DNA from: Diadophis punctatus similis
Lineage: Eukaryota > Chordata > Lepidosauria > Squamata > Dipsadidae
Direction: 5' to 3'
DNA length: 64,000 nucleotides
Assembly (NCBI GenBank): GCA_023053685.1
Contig: JALIGW010000158.1
Location: 186,001-250,000 of the forward strand
Position numbers and translations under genes: made by a program. The notes below the pieces were generated by a model. The model was not told the origin of the DNA. It saw nothing but the letters and a program-made list of their open reading frames with translations, and searched no databases. The first letter of the stretch is position 1. Every line of letters begins with the position of its first letter. Shown in pieces: positions 25,193-38,900 of the stretch.

Positions 25193-27844
25193 GGCGAATG
25201 CTGTGTTAGACTTTGGGCTAGCTCTTCAGGGTAGGCTCGGAATCGAAAATCAAGCGAGAATTTGGCTTTCCAGCACGTGGGGAACAGGAATATGTGTTTC
25301 TTTTTCATTTCTGAGGTGTTTGTCAAAAGTCATGTTTTTGGACTGAATTGAATCCTAAGGCGAATGCTGTGTTAGACTTTCGGAGAGCTCTTCATGGTAG
25401 GCTCGGAATCGAAAATCAAGCGAGAATTTGGCTTTCCAGCCCGTGGGGAACAGGAATATGTGTTTCATTTTCATTTCTGAGGTGTTTGTCAAAAGTCATG
25501 TTTTTTGGCTGTATTGAGTCCTAAGGCGAATGCTGTGTTAGACTTTGGGCTAGCTCTTCAGGGTAGGCTCGGAATCAAAATTCAAGCGAGAATTCGGCTT
25601 TCCAGCCCGTGGGGAACAGGAATATGTGTTTCTTTTTCATTTCTGAGGTGTTTGTCAAAAGTGATGTTTTTGGGCTGAATTGAATCCTAAGGCGAATGCT
25701 GTGTTAGACTTTGGGCTAGCTCTTCAGGGTAGGCTCGGAATCGAAAATCAAGTGAGAATTCAGCTTTCTAGCATGTGGGGAACAGGAATATGTGTTTCTT
25801 TTTCATTTCTGAGGTGTTTGTCAAAAGTGATGTTTTTGGACAATTGAATCCTAAGGCAAATGCTGTGTTAGACTTTCGGCTAGCTCTTCAGGGTAGGCTC
25901 GGAATCGAAAATCAAGCGAGAATTTGGCTTTCCAGCACGTGGGGAACAGGAATATGTGTTTCTTTTTCATTTCTGAGGTGTTTGTCAAAAGTGATGTTTT
26001 TGGACTGAATTGAATCCTAAGGTGAATGCTGTGTTAGACTTTCGGCTAGCTCTTCAGGGTAGGCTCGGAATCGAAAATCAAGCGAGAATTTGGCTTTCCA
26101 GCCCGTGGGGAACAGGAATATGTGTTTCATTTTCATTTCTGAGGTGTTTGTCAAAAGTCATGTTTTTTGGCTGTATTGAGTCCTAAGGCGAATGCTGTGT
26201 TAGACTTTGGGCTAGCTCTTCAGGGTAGGCTCGGAATCAAAATTCAAGCGAGAATTCGGCTTTCCAGCACGTGGGGAACAGGAATATGTGTTTCTTTTTC
26301 ATTTCTGAGGTGTTTGTCAAAAGTGATGTTTTTGGGCTGAATTGAGAACTAAGGCGAATTCCGTGTTAGACATTGGGCTTTCTCTTCAGGGAAAGCTCGG
26401 AATCAAAAATCAAGCGAGAATTCGGCTTTCCAGCCTGTGGGGAACAGGAATATGTGTTTCATTTTCATTTCTGAGGTGTTTGTCAAAAGTCATGTTTTTT
26501 GGCTGTATTGAGTCCTAAGGCGAATGCTGTGTTAGACTTTGGGCTAGCTCTTCAGGGTAGGCTCGGAATCGAAAATCAAGCGAGAATTTGGCTTTCCAGC
26601 ACGTGGGGAACAGGAATATGTGTTTCTTTTTCATTTCTGAGGTGTTTGTCAAAAGTCATGTTTTTGGACTGAATTGAATCCTAAGGCGAATGCTGTGTTA
26701 GACTTTCGGAGAGCTCTTCATGGTAGGCTCGGAATCGAAAATCAAGCGAGAATTTGGCTTTCCAGCCCGTGGGGAACAGGAATATGTGTTTCATTTTCAT
26801 TTCTGAGGTGTTTGTCAAAAGTCATGTTTTTTGGCTGTATTGAGTCCTAAGGCGAATGCTGTGTTAGACTTTGGGCTAGCTCTTCAGGGTAGGCTCGGAA
26901 TCAAAATTCAAGCGAGAATTCGGCTTTCCAGCCCGTGGGGAACAGGAATATGTGTTTCTTTTTCATTTCTGAGGTGTTTGTCAAAAGTGATGTTTTTGGG
27001 CTGAATTGAATCCTAAGGCGAATGCTGTGTTAGACTTTGGGCTAGCTCTTCAGGGTAGGCTCGGAATCGAAAATCAAGTGAGAATTCAGCTTTCTAGCAT
27101 GTGGGGAACAGGAATATGTGTTTCTTTTTCATTTCTGAGGTGTTTGTCAAAAGTGATGTTTTTGGACAATTGAATCCTAAGGCAAATGCTGTGTTAGACT
27201 TTCGGCTAGCTCTTCAGGGTAGGCTCGGAATCGAAAATCAAGCGAGAATTTGGCTTTCCAGCACGTGGGGAACAGGAATATGTGTTTCTTTTTCATTTCT
27301 GAGGTGTTTGTCAAAAGTGATGTTTTTGGACTGAATTGAATCCTAAGGTGAATGCTGTGTTAGACTTTCGGCTAGCTCTTCAGGGTAGGCTCGGAATCGA
27401 AAATCAAGCGAGAATTTGGCTTTCCAGCCCGTGGGGAACAGGAATATGTGTTTCATTTTCATTTCTGAGGTGTTTGTCAAAAGTCATGTTTTTTGGCTGT
27501 ATTGAGTCCTAAGGCGAATGCTGTGTTAGACTTTGGGCTAGCTCTTCAGGGTAGGCTCGGAATCAAAATTCAAGCGAGAATTCGGCTTTCCAGCACGTGG
27601 GGAACAGGAATATGTGTTTCTTTTTCATTTCTGAGGTGTTTGTCAAAAGTGATGTTTTTGGGCTGAATTGAGAACTAAGGCGAATTCCGTGTTAGACATT
27701 GGGCTTTCTCTTCAGGGAAAGCTCGGAATCAAAAATCAAGCGAGAATTCGGCTTTCCAGCCTGTGGGGAACAGGAATATGTGTTTCATTTTCATTTCTGA
27801 GGTGTTTGTCAAAAGTCATGTTTTTTGGCTGTATTGAGTCCTAA
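25193..27844 (+). repeat. Tandem duplication of a 1,326-bp, 8-monomer block
   Basis: Two adjacent copies (about 25193-26518 and 26519-27844) match at an offset of 1,326 bp. Shared private markers are TTTCGGAGAGCTC (near 25378 and 26704) and CCTAAGGCAAATG (near 25850 and 27176). Similarity starts after 25193 because the preceding junctions differ, and continues about 70 bp past the second copy. The length equals 8 x 166 - 2, so each copy carries one short monomer. Confidence 0.8.
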
Positions 27845-28253
27845 GGCGAATGCTGTGTTAGACTTTGGGCTAGCTCTTCAGGGTAGGCTCGGAATCGAAA
27901 ATCAAGCGAGAATTCGGCTTTCCAGCCTGTGGGGAACAGGAATATGTGTTTCATTTTCATTTCTGAGGTGTTTGTCAAAAGTCATGTTTTTTGGCTGTAT
28001 TGAGTCCTAAGGCGAATGCTGTGTTAGACTTTGGGCTAGCTCTTCAGGGAAAGGTCGGAATCAAAAATCAAGCGAGAATTCGGCTTTCCAGCCTGTGGGG
28101 AACAGGAATATGTGTTTCTTTTTCATTTCTGAGGTGTTTGTCAAAAGTGATGTTTTTGGGCTGAATTGAGAACTAAGGCGAATTCCGTGTTAGACATTGG
28201 GCTTTCTCTTCAGGGAAAGCTCGGAATCAAAAATCAAGCGAGAATTCGGCTTT

Positions 28254-29909
28254 CCAGCCTGTGGGGAACAGGAATATGTGTTTCATTTTCATTTCTGAGG
28301 TGTTTGTCAAAAGTCATGTTTTTTGGCTGTATTGAGTCCTAAGGCGAATGCTGTGTTAGACTTTGGGCTAGCTCTTCAGGGTAGGCTCGGAATCAAAATT
28401 CAAGCGAGAATTCGGCTTTCCAGCATGTGGGGAACAGGAATATGTGTTTCTTTTTCATTTCTGAGGTGTTTGTCAAAAGTGATGTTTTTGGACTGAATTG
28501 AATCCTAAGGCGAATGCTGTGTTAGACTTTCGGCTAGCTCTTCATGGTAGGCTCGGAATCGAAAATCAAGCGAGAATTTGGCTTTCCAGCCCGTGGGGAA
28601 CAGGAATATGTGTTTCATTTTCATTTCTGAGGTGTTTGTCAAAAGTCTTGTTTTTTGGCTGTATTGAGTCCTAAGGCGAATGCTGTGTTAGACTTTGGGC
28701 TAGCTCTTCAGGGTAGGCTCGGAATCAAAATTCAAGTGAGAATTTGGCTTTCCAGCCCGTGGGGAACAGGAATATGTGTTTCTTTTTCATTTCTGAGGTG
28801 TTTGTCAAAAGTGATGTTTTTGGGCTGAATTGAGAACTAAGGCGAATTCCGTGTTAGACATTGGGCTTTCTCTTCAGGGTAGGCTCAGAATCGAAAATCA
28901 AGCGAGAATTCGGCTTTCTAGCATGTGGGGAACAGGAATATGTGTTTCTATTTCATTTCTGAGGTGTTTGTCAAAAGTGATGTTTTTGGACAATTGAATC
29001 CTAAGGCGAATGCTGTGTTAGACTTTGGGCTAGCTCTTCAGGGTAGGCTCGGAATCGAAAATAAAGCGAGAATTCAGCTTTCCAGCCTGTGGGGAACAGG
29101 AATATGTGTTTCATTTTCATTTCTGAGGTGTTTGTCAAAAGTCATGTTTTTTGGCTGTATTGAGTCCTAAGGCGAATGCTGTGTTAGACTTTGGGCTAGC
29201 TCTTCAGGGTAGGCTCGGAATCAAAATTCAAGCGAGAATTCGGCTTTCCAGCATGTGGGGAACAGGAATATGTGTTTCTTTTTCATTTCTGAGGTGTTTG
29301 TCAAAAGTGATGTTTTTGGACTGAATTGAATCCTAAGGCGAATGCTGTGTTAGACTTTCGGCTAGCTCTTCATGGTAGGCTCGGAATCGAAAATCAAGCG
29401 AGAATTTGGCTTTCCAGCCCGTGGGGAACAGGAATATGTGTTTCATTTTCATTTCTGAGGTGTTTGTCAAAAGTCTTGTTTTTTGGCTGTATTGAGTCCT
29501 AAGGCGAATGCTGTGTTAGACTTTGGGCTAGCTCTTCAGGGTAGGCTCGGAATCAAAATTCAAGTGAGAATTTGGCTTTCCAGCCCGTGGGGAACAGGAA
29601 TATGTGTTTCTTTTTCATTTCTGAGGTGTTTGTCAAAAGTGATGTTTTTGGGCTGAATTGAGAACTAAGGCGAATTCCGTGTTAGACATTGGGCTTTCTC
29701 TTCAGGGTAGGCTCAGAATCGAAAATCAAGCGAGAATTCGGCTTTCTAGCATGTGGGGAACAGGAATATGTGTTTCTATTTCATTTCTGAGGTGTTTGTC
29801 AAAAGTGATGTTTTTGGACAATTGAATCCTAAGGCGAATGCTGTGTTAGACTTTGGGCTAGCTCTTCAGGGTAGGCTCGGAATCGAAAATAAAGCGAGAA
29901 TTCAGCTTT
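28254..29909 (+). repeat. Tandem duplication of an 828-bp, 5-monomer block
   Basis: Two adjacent copies (about 28254-29081 and 29082-29909) match at an offset of 828 bp, which equals 5 x 166 - 2. The shared private marker is AAAGTCTTGTTTTTTGG near 28644 and 29472; other units have AAAGTCATG there. The copies diverge after about 29966, where one reads AAAGTCATG and the other AAAGTGATG. Confidence 0.8.
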
Positions 29910-32900
29910 CCAGCCTGTGGGGAACAGGAATATGTGTTTCATTTTCATTTCTGAGGTGTTTGTCAAAAGTGATGTTTTTGGGCTGAATTGAGAAATAAGG
30001 CGAATGCTGTGTTAGACCTTGGGCTAGCTCTTCAGGGTAGGCTCGGAATCAAAATTCAAGCGAGAATTCGGCTTTCCAGCCCGTGGGGAACAGGAATATG
30101 TGTTTCATTTTCATTTCTGAGGTGTTTGTCAAAAGTGATGTTTTTGGACTGAATTGAATCCTAAGGTGAATGCTGTGTTAGACTTTCGGCTAGCTCTTCA
30201 GGGTAGGCTCGGAATCGAAAATCAAGCGAGAATTTGGCTTTCCAGCCCGTGGGGAACAGGAATATGTGTTTCATTTTCATTTCTGAGGTGTTTGTCAAAA
30301 GTCATGTTTTTTGGCTGTATTGAGTCCTAAGGCGAATGCTGTGTTAGACTTTGGGCTAGCTCTTCAGGGTAGGCTCGGAATCAAAATTCAAGCGAGAATT
30401 CGGCTTTCCAGCACGTGGGGAACAGGAATATGTGTTTCTTTTTCATTTCTGAGGTGTTTGTCAAAAGTGATGTTTTTGGGCTGAATTGAGAACTAAGGCG
30501 AATTCCGTGTTAGACATTGGGCTTTCTCTTCAGGGAAAGCTCGGAATCAAAAATCAAGCGAGAATTCGGCTTTCCAGCCTGTGGGGAACAGGAATATGTG
30601 TTTCATTTTCATTTCTGAGGTGTTTGTCAAAAGTCATGTTTTTTGGCTGTATTGAGTCCTAAGGCGAATGCTGTGTTAGACTTTGGGCTAGCTCTTCAGG
30701 GTAGGCTCGGAATCGAAAATCAAGCGAGAATTCGGCTTTCCAGCCTGTGGGGAACAGGAATATGTGTTTCATTTTCATTTCTGAGGTGTTTGTCAAAAGT
30801 CATGTTTTTTGGCTGTATTGAGTCCTAAGGCGAATGCTGTGTTAGACTTTGGGCTAGCTCTTCAGGGAAAGGTCGGAATCAAAAATCAAGCGAGAATTCG
30901 GCTTTCCAGCCTGTGGGGAACAGGAATATGTGTTTCTTTTTCATTTCTGAGGTGTTTGTCAAAAGTGATGTTTTTGGGCTGAATTGAGAACTAAGGCGAA
31001 TTCCGTGTTAGACATTGGGCTTTCTCTTCAGGGAAAGCTCGGAATCAAAAATCAAGCGAGAATTCGGCTTTCCAGCCTGTGGGGAACAGGAATATGTGTT
31101 TCATTTTCATTTCTGAGGTGTTTGTCAAAAGTCATGTTTTTTGGCTGTATTGAGTCCTAAGGCGAATGCTGTGTTAGACTTTGGGCTAGCTCTTCAGGGT
31201 AGGCTCGGAATCAAAATTCAAGCGAGAATTCGGCTTTCCAGCATGTGGGGAACAGGAATATGTGTTTCTTTTTCATTTCTGAGGTGTTTGTCAAAAGTGA
31301 TGTTTTTGGACTGAATTGAATCCTAAGGCGAATGCTGTGTTAGACTTTCGGCTAGCTCTTCATGGTAGGCTCGGAATCGAAAATCAAGCGAGAATTTGGC
31401 TTTCCAGCCCGTGGGGAACAGGAATATGTGTTTCTTTTTCATTTCTGAGGTGTTTGTCAAAAGTCATGTTTTTTGGCTGTATTGAGTCCTAAGGCGAATG
31501 CTGTGTTAGACTTTGGGCTAGCTCTTCAGGGTAGGCTCGGAATCAAAATTCAAGCGAGAATTCGGCTTTCCAGCCCGTGGGGAACAGGAATATGTGTTTC
31601 TTTTTCATTTCTGAGGTGTTTGTCAAAAGTGATGTTTTTGGGCTGAATTGAATCCTAAGGCGAATGCTGTGTTAGACTTTGGGCTAGCTCTTCAGGGTAG
31701 GCTCGGAATCGAAAATCAAGTGAGAATTCGGCTTTCTAGCATGTGGGGAACAGGAATATGTGTTTCTTTTTCATTTCTGAGGTGTTTGTCAAAAGTGATG
31801 TTTTTGGACAATTGAATCCTAAGGCGAATGCTGTGTTAGACTTTGGGCTAGCTCTTCAGGGTAGGCTCGGAATCGAAAATCAAGCGAGAATTTGGCTTTC
31901 CAGCACGTGGGGAACAGGAATATGTGTTTCTTTTTCATTTCTGAGGTGTTTGTCAAAAGTGATGTTTTTGGGCTGAATTGAATCCTAAGGCGAATGCTGT
32001 GTTAGACCTTGGGCTAGCTCTTCAGGGAAAGGTCGGAATCAAAAATCAAGCGAGAATTCGGCTTTCCAGCCCGTTGGGAACAGGAATATGTGTTTCTTTT
32101 TCATTTCTGAGGTGTTTGTCAAAAGTGATGTTTTTGGGCTGAATTGAGAACTAAGGCGAATTCCGTGTTAGACATTGGGATTTCTCTTTCGGGAAAGCTC
32201 GGAATCAAAAATCAAACGAGAATTCGGCTTTCCAGCCTGTGGGGAACAGGAATATGTGTTTCATTTTCATTTCTGAGGTGTTTGTCAAAAGTGATGTTTT
32301 TGGACAATTGAATCCTAAGGCGAATGCTGTGTTAGACTTTGGGCTAGCTCTTCAGGGTAGGCTCGGAATCGAAAATCAAGCGAGAATTTGGCTTTCCAGC
32401 ACGTGGGGAACAGGAATATGTGTTTCTTTTTCATTTCTGAGGTGTTTGTCAAAAGTCATGTTTTTGGACTGAATTGAATCCTAAGGCGAATGCTGTGTTA
32501 GACTTTCGGAGAGCTCTTCATGGTAGGCTCGGAATCGAAAATCAAGCGAGAATTTGGCTTTCCAGCCCGTGGGGAACAGGAATATGTGTTTCATTTTCAT
32601 TTCTGAGGTGTTTGTCAAAAGTCATGTTTTTTGGCTGTATTGAGTCCTAAGGCGAATGCTGTGTTAGACTTTGGGCTAGCTCTTCAGGGTAGGCTCGGAA
32701 TCAAAATTCAAGCGAGAATTCGGCTTTCCAGCCCGTGGGGAACAGGAATATGTGTTTCTTTTTCATTTCTGAGGTGTTTGTCAAAAGTGATGTTTTTGGG
32801 CTGAATTGAATCCTAAGGCGAATGCTGTGTTAGACTTTGGGCTAGCTCTTCAGGGTAGGCTCGGAATCGAAAATCAAGTGAGAATTCAGCTTTCTAGCAT

Positions 32901-35900
32901 GTGGGGAACAGGAATATGTGTTTCTTTTTCATTTCTGAGGTGTTTGTCAAAAGTGATGTTTTTGGACAATTGAATCCTAAGGCAAATGCTGTGTTAGACT
33001 TTCGGCTAGCTCTTCAGGGTAGGCTCGGAATCGAAAATCAAGCGAGAATTTGGCTTTCCAGCACGTGGGGAACAGGAATATGTGTTTCTTTTTCATTTCT
33101 GAGGTGTTTGTCAAAAGTGATGTTTTTGGACTGAATTGAATCCTAAGGTGAATGCTGTGTTAGACTTTCGGCTAGCTCTTCAGGGTAGGCTCGGAATCGA
33201 AAATCAAGCGAGAATTTGGCTTTCCAGCCCGTGGGGAACAGGAATATGTGTTTCATTTTCATTTCTGAGGTGTTTGTCAAAAGTCATGTTTTTTGGCTGT
33301 ATTGAGTCCTAAGGCGAATGCTGTGTTAGACTTTGGGCTAGCTCTTCAGGGTAGGCTCGGAATCAAAATTCAAGCGAGAATTCGGCTTTCCAGCACGTGG
33401 GGAACAGGAATATGTGTTTCTTTTTCATTTCTGAGGTGTTTGTCAAAAGTGATGTTTTTGGGCTGAATTGAGAACTAAGGCGAATTCCGTGTTAGACATT
33501 GGGCTTTCTCTTCAGGGAAAGCTCGGAATCAAAAATCAAGCGAGAATTCGGCTTTCCAGCCTGTGGGGAACAGGAATATGTGTTTCATTTTCATTTCTGA
33601 GGTGTTTGTCAAAAGTCATGTTTTTTGGCTGTATTGAGTCCTAAGGCGAATGCTGTGTTAGACTTTGGGCTAGCTCTTCAGGGTAGGCTCGGAATCAAAA
33701 TTCAAGCGAGAATTCGGCTTTCCAGCATGTGGGGAACAGGAATATGTGTTTCTTTTTCATTTCTGAGGTGTTTGTCAAAAGTGATGTTTTTGGACTGAAT
33801 TGAATCCTAAGGCGAATGCTGTGTTAGACTTTCGGCTAGCTCTTCATGGTAGGCTCGGAATCGAAAATCAAGCGAGAATTTGGCTTTCCAGCCCGTGGGG
33901 AACAGGAATATGTGTTTCATTTTCATTTCTGAGGTGTTTTTCAAAAGTCATGTTTTTTGGCTGTATTGAGTCCTAAGGCGAATGCTGTGTTAGACTTTGG
34001 GCTAGCTCTTCAGGGTAGGCTCGGAATCAAAATTCAAGTGAGAATTTGGCTTTCCAGCCCGTGGGGAACAGGAATATGTGTTTCTTTTTCATTTCTGAGG
34101 TGTTTGTCAAAAGTGATGTTTTTGGGCTGAATTGAGAACTAAGGCGAATTCCGTGTTAGACATTGGGCTTTCTCTTCAGGGTAGGCTCAGAATCGAAAAT
34201 CAAGCGAGAATTCGGCTTTCTAGCATGTGGGGAACAGGAATATGTGTTTCTATTTCATTTCTGAGGTGTTTGTCAAAAGTGATGTTTTTGGACAATTGAA
34301 TCCTAAGGCGAATGCTGTGTTAGACTTTGGGCTAGCTCTTCAGGGTAGGCTCGGAATCGAAAATCAAGCGAGAATTTGGCTTTCCAGCACGTGGGGAACA
34401 GGAATATGTGTTTCTTTTTCATTTCTGAGGTGTTTGTCAAAAGTGATGTTTTTGGACTGAATTGAATCCTAAGGCAAATGCTGTGTTAGACTTTGGGCTA
34501 GCTCTTCAGGGTAGGCTCGGAATCGAAAATAAAGCGAGAATTCAGCTTTCCAGCCTGTGGGGAACAGGAATATGTGTTTCATTTTCATTTCTGAGGTGTT
34601 TGTCAAAAGTGATGTTTTTGGGCTGAATTGAGAAATAAGGCGAATGCTGTGTTAGACCTTGGGCTAGCTCTTCAGGGTAGGCTCGGAATCAAAATTCAAG
34701 CGAGAATTCGGCTTTCCAGCCCGTGGGGAACAGGAATATGTGTTTCATTTTCATTTCTGAGGTGTTTGTCAAAAGTGATGTTTTTGGACTGAATTGAATC
34801 CTAAGGTGAATGCTGTGTTAGACTTTCGGCTAGCTCTTCAGGGTAGGCTCGGAATCGAAAATCAAGCGAGAATTTGGCTTTCCAGCCCGTGGGGAACAGG
34901 AATATGTGTTTCATTTTCATTTCTGAGGTGTTTGTCAAAAGTCATGTTTTTTGGCTGTATTGAGTCCTAAGGCGAATGCTGTGTTAGACTTTGGGCTAGC
35001 TCTTCAGGGTAGGCTCGGAATCAAAATTCAAGCGAGAATTCGGCTTTCCAGCACGTGGGGAACAGGAATATGTGTTTCTTTTTCATTTCTGAGGTGTTTG
35101 TCAAAAGTGATGTTTTTGGGCTGAATTGAGAACTAAGGCGAATTCCGTGTTAGACATTGGGCTTTCTCTTCAGGGAAAGCTCGGAATCAAAAATCAAGCG
35201 AGAATTTGGCTTTCCAGCCTGTGGGGAACAGGAATATGTGTTTCATTTTCATTTCTGAGGTGTTTGTCAAAAGTCATGTTTTTTGGCTGTATTGAGTCCT
35301 AAGGCGAATGCTGTGTTAGACTTTGGGCTAGCTCTTCAGGGTAGGCTCGGAATCAAAATTCAAGCGAGAATTCGGCTTTCCAGCATGTGGGGAACAGGAA
35401 TATGTGTTTCTTTTTCATTTCTGAGGTGTTTGTCAAAAGTGATGTTTTTGGACTGAATTGAATCCTAAGGCGAATGCTGTGTTAGACTTTCGGCTAGCTC
35501 TTCATGGTAGGCTCGGAATCGAAAATCAAGCGAGAATTTGGCTTTCCAGCCCGTGGGGAACAGGAATATGTGTTTCTTTTTCATTTCTGAGGTGTTTGTC
35601 AAAAGTCATGTTTTTTGGCTGTATTGAGTCCTAAGGCGAATGCTGTGTTAGACTTTGGGCTAGCTCTTCAGGGTAGGCTCGGAATCAAAATTCAAGCGAG
35701 AATTCGGCTTTCCAGCCCGTGGGGAACAGGAATATGTGTTTCTTTTTCATTTCTGAGGTGTTTGTCAAAAGTGATGTTTTTGGGCTGAATTGAATCCTAA
35801 GGCGAATGCTGTGTTAGACTTTGGGCTAGCTCTTCAGGGTAGGCTCGGAATCGAAAATCAAGTGAGAATTCGGCTTTCTAGCATGTGGGGAACAGGAATA

Positions 35901-38900
35901 TGTGTTTCTTTTTCATTTCTGAGGTGTTTGTCAAAAGTGATGTTTTTGGACAATTGAATCCTAAGGCGAATGCTGTGTTAGACTTTGGGCTAGCTCTTCA
36001 GGGTAGGCTCGGAATCGAAAATCAAGCGAGAATTTGGCTTTCCAGCACGTGGGGAACAGGAATATGTGTTTCTTTTTCATTTCTGAGGTGTTTGTCAAAA
36101 GTGATGTTTTTGGACTGAATTGAATCCTAAGGTGAATGCTGTGTTAGACTTTCGGCTAGCTCTTCAGGGTAGGCTCGGAATCGAAAATCAAGCGAGAATT
36201 TGGCTTTCCAGCCCGTGGGGAACAGGAATATGTGTTTCATTTTCATTTCTGAGGTGTTTGTCAAAAGTCATGTTTTTTGGCTGTATTGAGTCCTAAGGCG
36301 AATGCTGTGTTAGACTTTGGGCTAGCTCTTCAGGGTAGGCTCGGAATCAAAATTCAAGCGAGAATTCGGCTTTCCAGCACGTGGGGAACAGGAATATGTG
36401 TTTCTTTTTCATTTCTGAGGTGTTTGTCAAAAGTGATGTTTTTGGGCTGAATTGAGAACTAAGGCGAATTCCGTGTTAGACATTGGGCTTTCTCTTCAGG
36501 GAAAGCTCGGAATCAAAAATCAAGCGAGAATTCGGCTTTCCAGCCTGTGGGGAACAGGAATATGTGTTTCATTTTCATTTCTGAGGTGTTTGTCAAAAGT
36601 CATGTTTTTTGGCTGTATTGAGTCCTAAGGCGAATGCTGTGTTAGACTTTGGGCTAGCTCTTCAGGGAAAGGTCGGAATCAAAAATCAAGCGAGAATTCG
36701 GCTTTCCAGCCTGTGGGGAACAGGAATATGTGTTTCTTTTTCATTTCTGAGGTGTTTGTCAAAAGTGATGTTTTTGGGCTGAATTGAGAACTAAGGCGAA
36801 TTCCGTGTTAGACATTGGGCTTTCTCTTCAGGGTAGGCTCGGAATCGAAAATCAAGCGAGAATTCGGCTTTCTAGCATGTGGGGAACAGGAATATGTGTT
36901 TCTATTTCATTTCTGAGGTGTTTGTCAAAAGTGATGTTTTTGGACAATTGAATCCTAAGGCGAATGCTGTGTTAGACTTTGGGCTAGCTCTTCAGGGTAG
37001 GCTCGGAATCGAAAATCAAGCGAGAATTTGGCTTTCCAGCACGTGGGGAACAGGAATATGTGTTTCTTTTTCATTTCTGAGGTGTTTGTCAAAAGTGATG
37101 TTTTTGGACTGAATTGAATCCTAAGGCGAATGCTGTGTTAGACTTTGGGCTAGCTCTTCAGGGTAGGCTCGGAATCGAAAATAAAGCGAGAATTCAGCTT
37201 TCCAGCCTGTGGGGAACAGGAATATGTGTTTCATTTTCATTTCTGAGGTGTTTGTCAAAAGTGATGTTTTTGGGCTGAATTGAGAAATAAGGCGAATGCT
37301 GTGTTAGACCTTGGGCTAGCTCTTCAGGGTAGGCTCGGAATCAAAATTCAAGCGAGAATTCGGCTTTCCAGCCCGTGGGGAACAGGAATATGTGTTTCTT
37401 TTTCATTTCTGAGGTGTTTGTCAAAAGTGATATTTTTGGGCTGAATTGAATCCTAAGGCGAATGCTGTGTTAGACTTTCGGCTAGCTCTTCAGGGTAGGC
37501 TCGGAATCGAAAATCAAGCGAGAATTTGGCTTTCCAGCACGTGGGGAACAGGAATATGTCTTTCTTTTTCATTTCTGAGGTGTTTGTCAAAAGTGATGTT
37601 TTTGGGCTGAATTGAATCCTAAGGCGAATGCTGTGTTAGACCTTGGGCTAGCTCTTCAGGGAAAGGTCGGAATCAAAAATCAAGCGAGAATTCGGCTTTC
37701 CAGCCCGTTGGGAACAGGAATATGTGTTTCTTTTTCATTTCTGAGGTGTTTGTCAAAAGTGATGTTTTTGGGCTGAATTGAGAACTAAGGCGAATTCCGT
37801 GTTAGACATTGGGATTTCTCTTTCGGGAAAGCTCGGAATCAAAAATCAAACGAGAATTCGGCTTTCCAGCCTGTGGGGAACAGGAATATGTGTTTCATTT
37901 TCATTTCTGAGGTGTTTGTCAAAAGTGATGTTTTTGGACAATTGAATCCTAAGGCGAATGCTGTGTTAGACTTTCGGCTAGCTCTTCATGGTAGGCTCGG
38001 AATCGAAAATCAAGCGAGAATTTGGCTTTCCAGCCCGTGGGGAACAGGAATATGTGTTTCATTTTCATTTCTGAGGTGTTTGTCAAAAGTCATGTTTTTT
38101 GGCTGTATTGAGTCCTAAGGCGAATGCTGTGTTAGACTTTGGGCTAGCTCTTCAGGGTAGGCTCGGAATCAAAATTCAAGCGAGAATTCGGCTTTCCAGC
38201 CTGTGGGGAACAGGAATATGTGTTTCTTTTTCATTTCTGAGGTGTTTGTCAAAAGTGATGTTTTTGGGCTGAATTGAATCCTAAGGCGAATGCTGTGTTA
38301 GACTTTGGGCTAGCTCTTCAGGGTAGGCTCGGAATCGAAAATCAAGTGAGAATTCGGCTTTCTAGCATGTGGGGAACAGGAATATGTGTTTCTTTTTCAT
38401 TTCTGAGGTGTTTGTCAAAAGTGATGTTTTTGGACAATTGAATCCTAAGGCGAATGCTGTGTTAGACTTTTGGCTAACTCTTCAGGGTAGGCTCGGAATC
38501 GAAAATCAAGCGAGAATTTGGCTTTCCAGCACGTGGGGAACAGGAATATGTGTTTCTTTTTCATTTCTGAGGTGTTTGTCAAAAGTGATGTTTTTGGACT
38601 GAATTGAATCCTAAGGTGAATGCTGTGTTAGACTTTCGGCTAGCTCTTCAGGGTAGGCTCGGAATCGAAAATCAAGCGAGAATTTGGCTTTCCAGCCCGT
38701 GGGGAACAGGAATATGTGTTTCATTTTCATTTCTGAGGTGTTTGTCAAAAGTCATGTTTTTTGGCTGTATTGAGTCCTAAGGCGAATGCTGTGTTAGACT
38801 TTGGGCTAGCTCTTCAGGGTAGGCTCGGAATCAAAATTCAAGCGAGAATTTGGCTTTCCAGCACGTGGGGAACAGGAATATGTGTTTCTTTTTCATTTCT

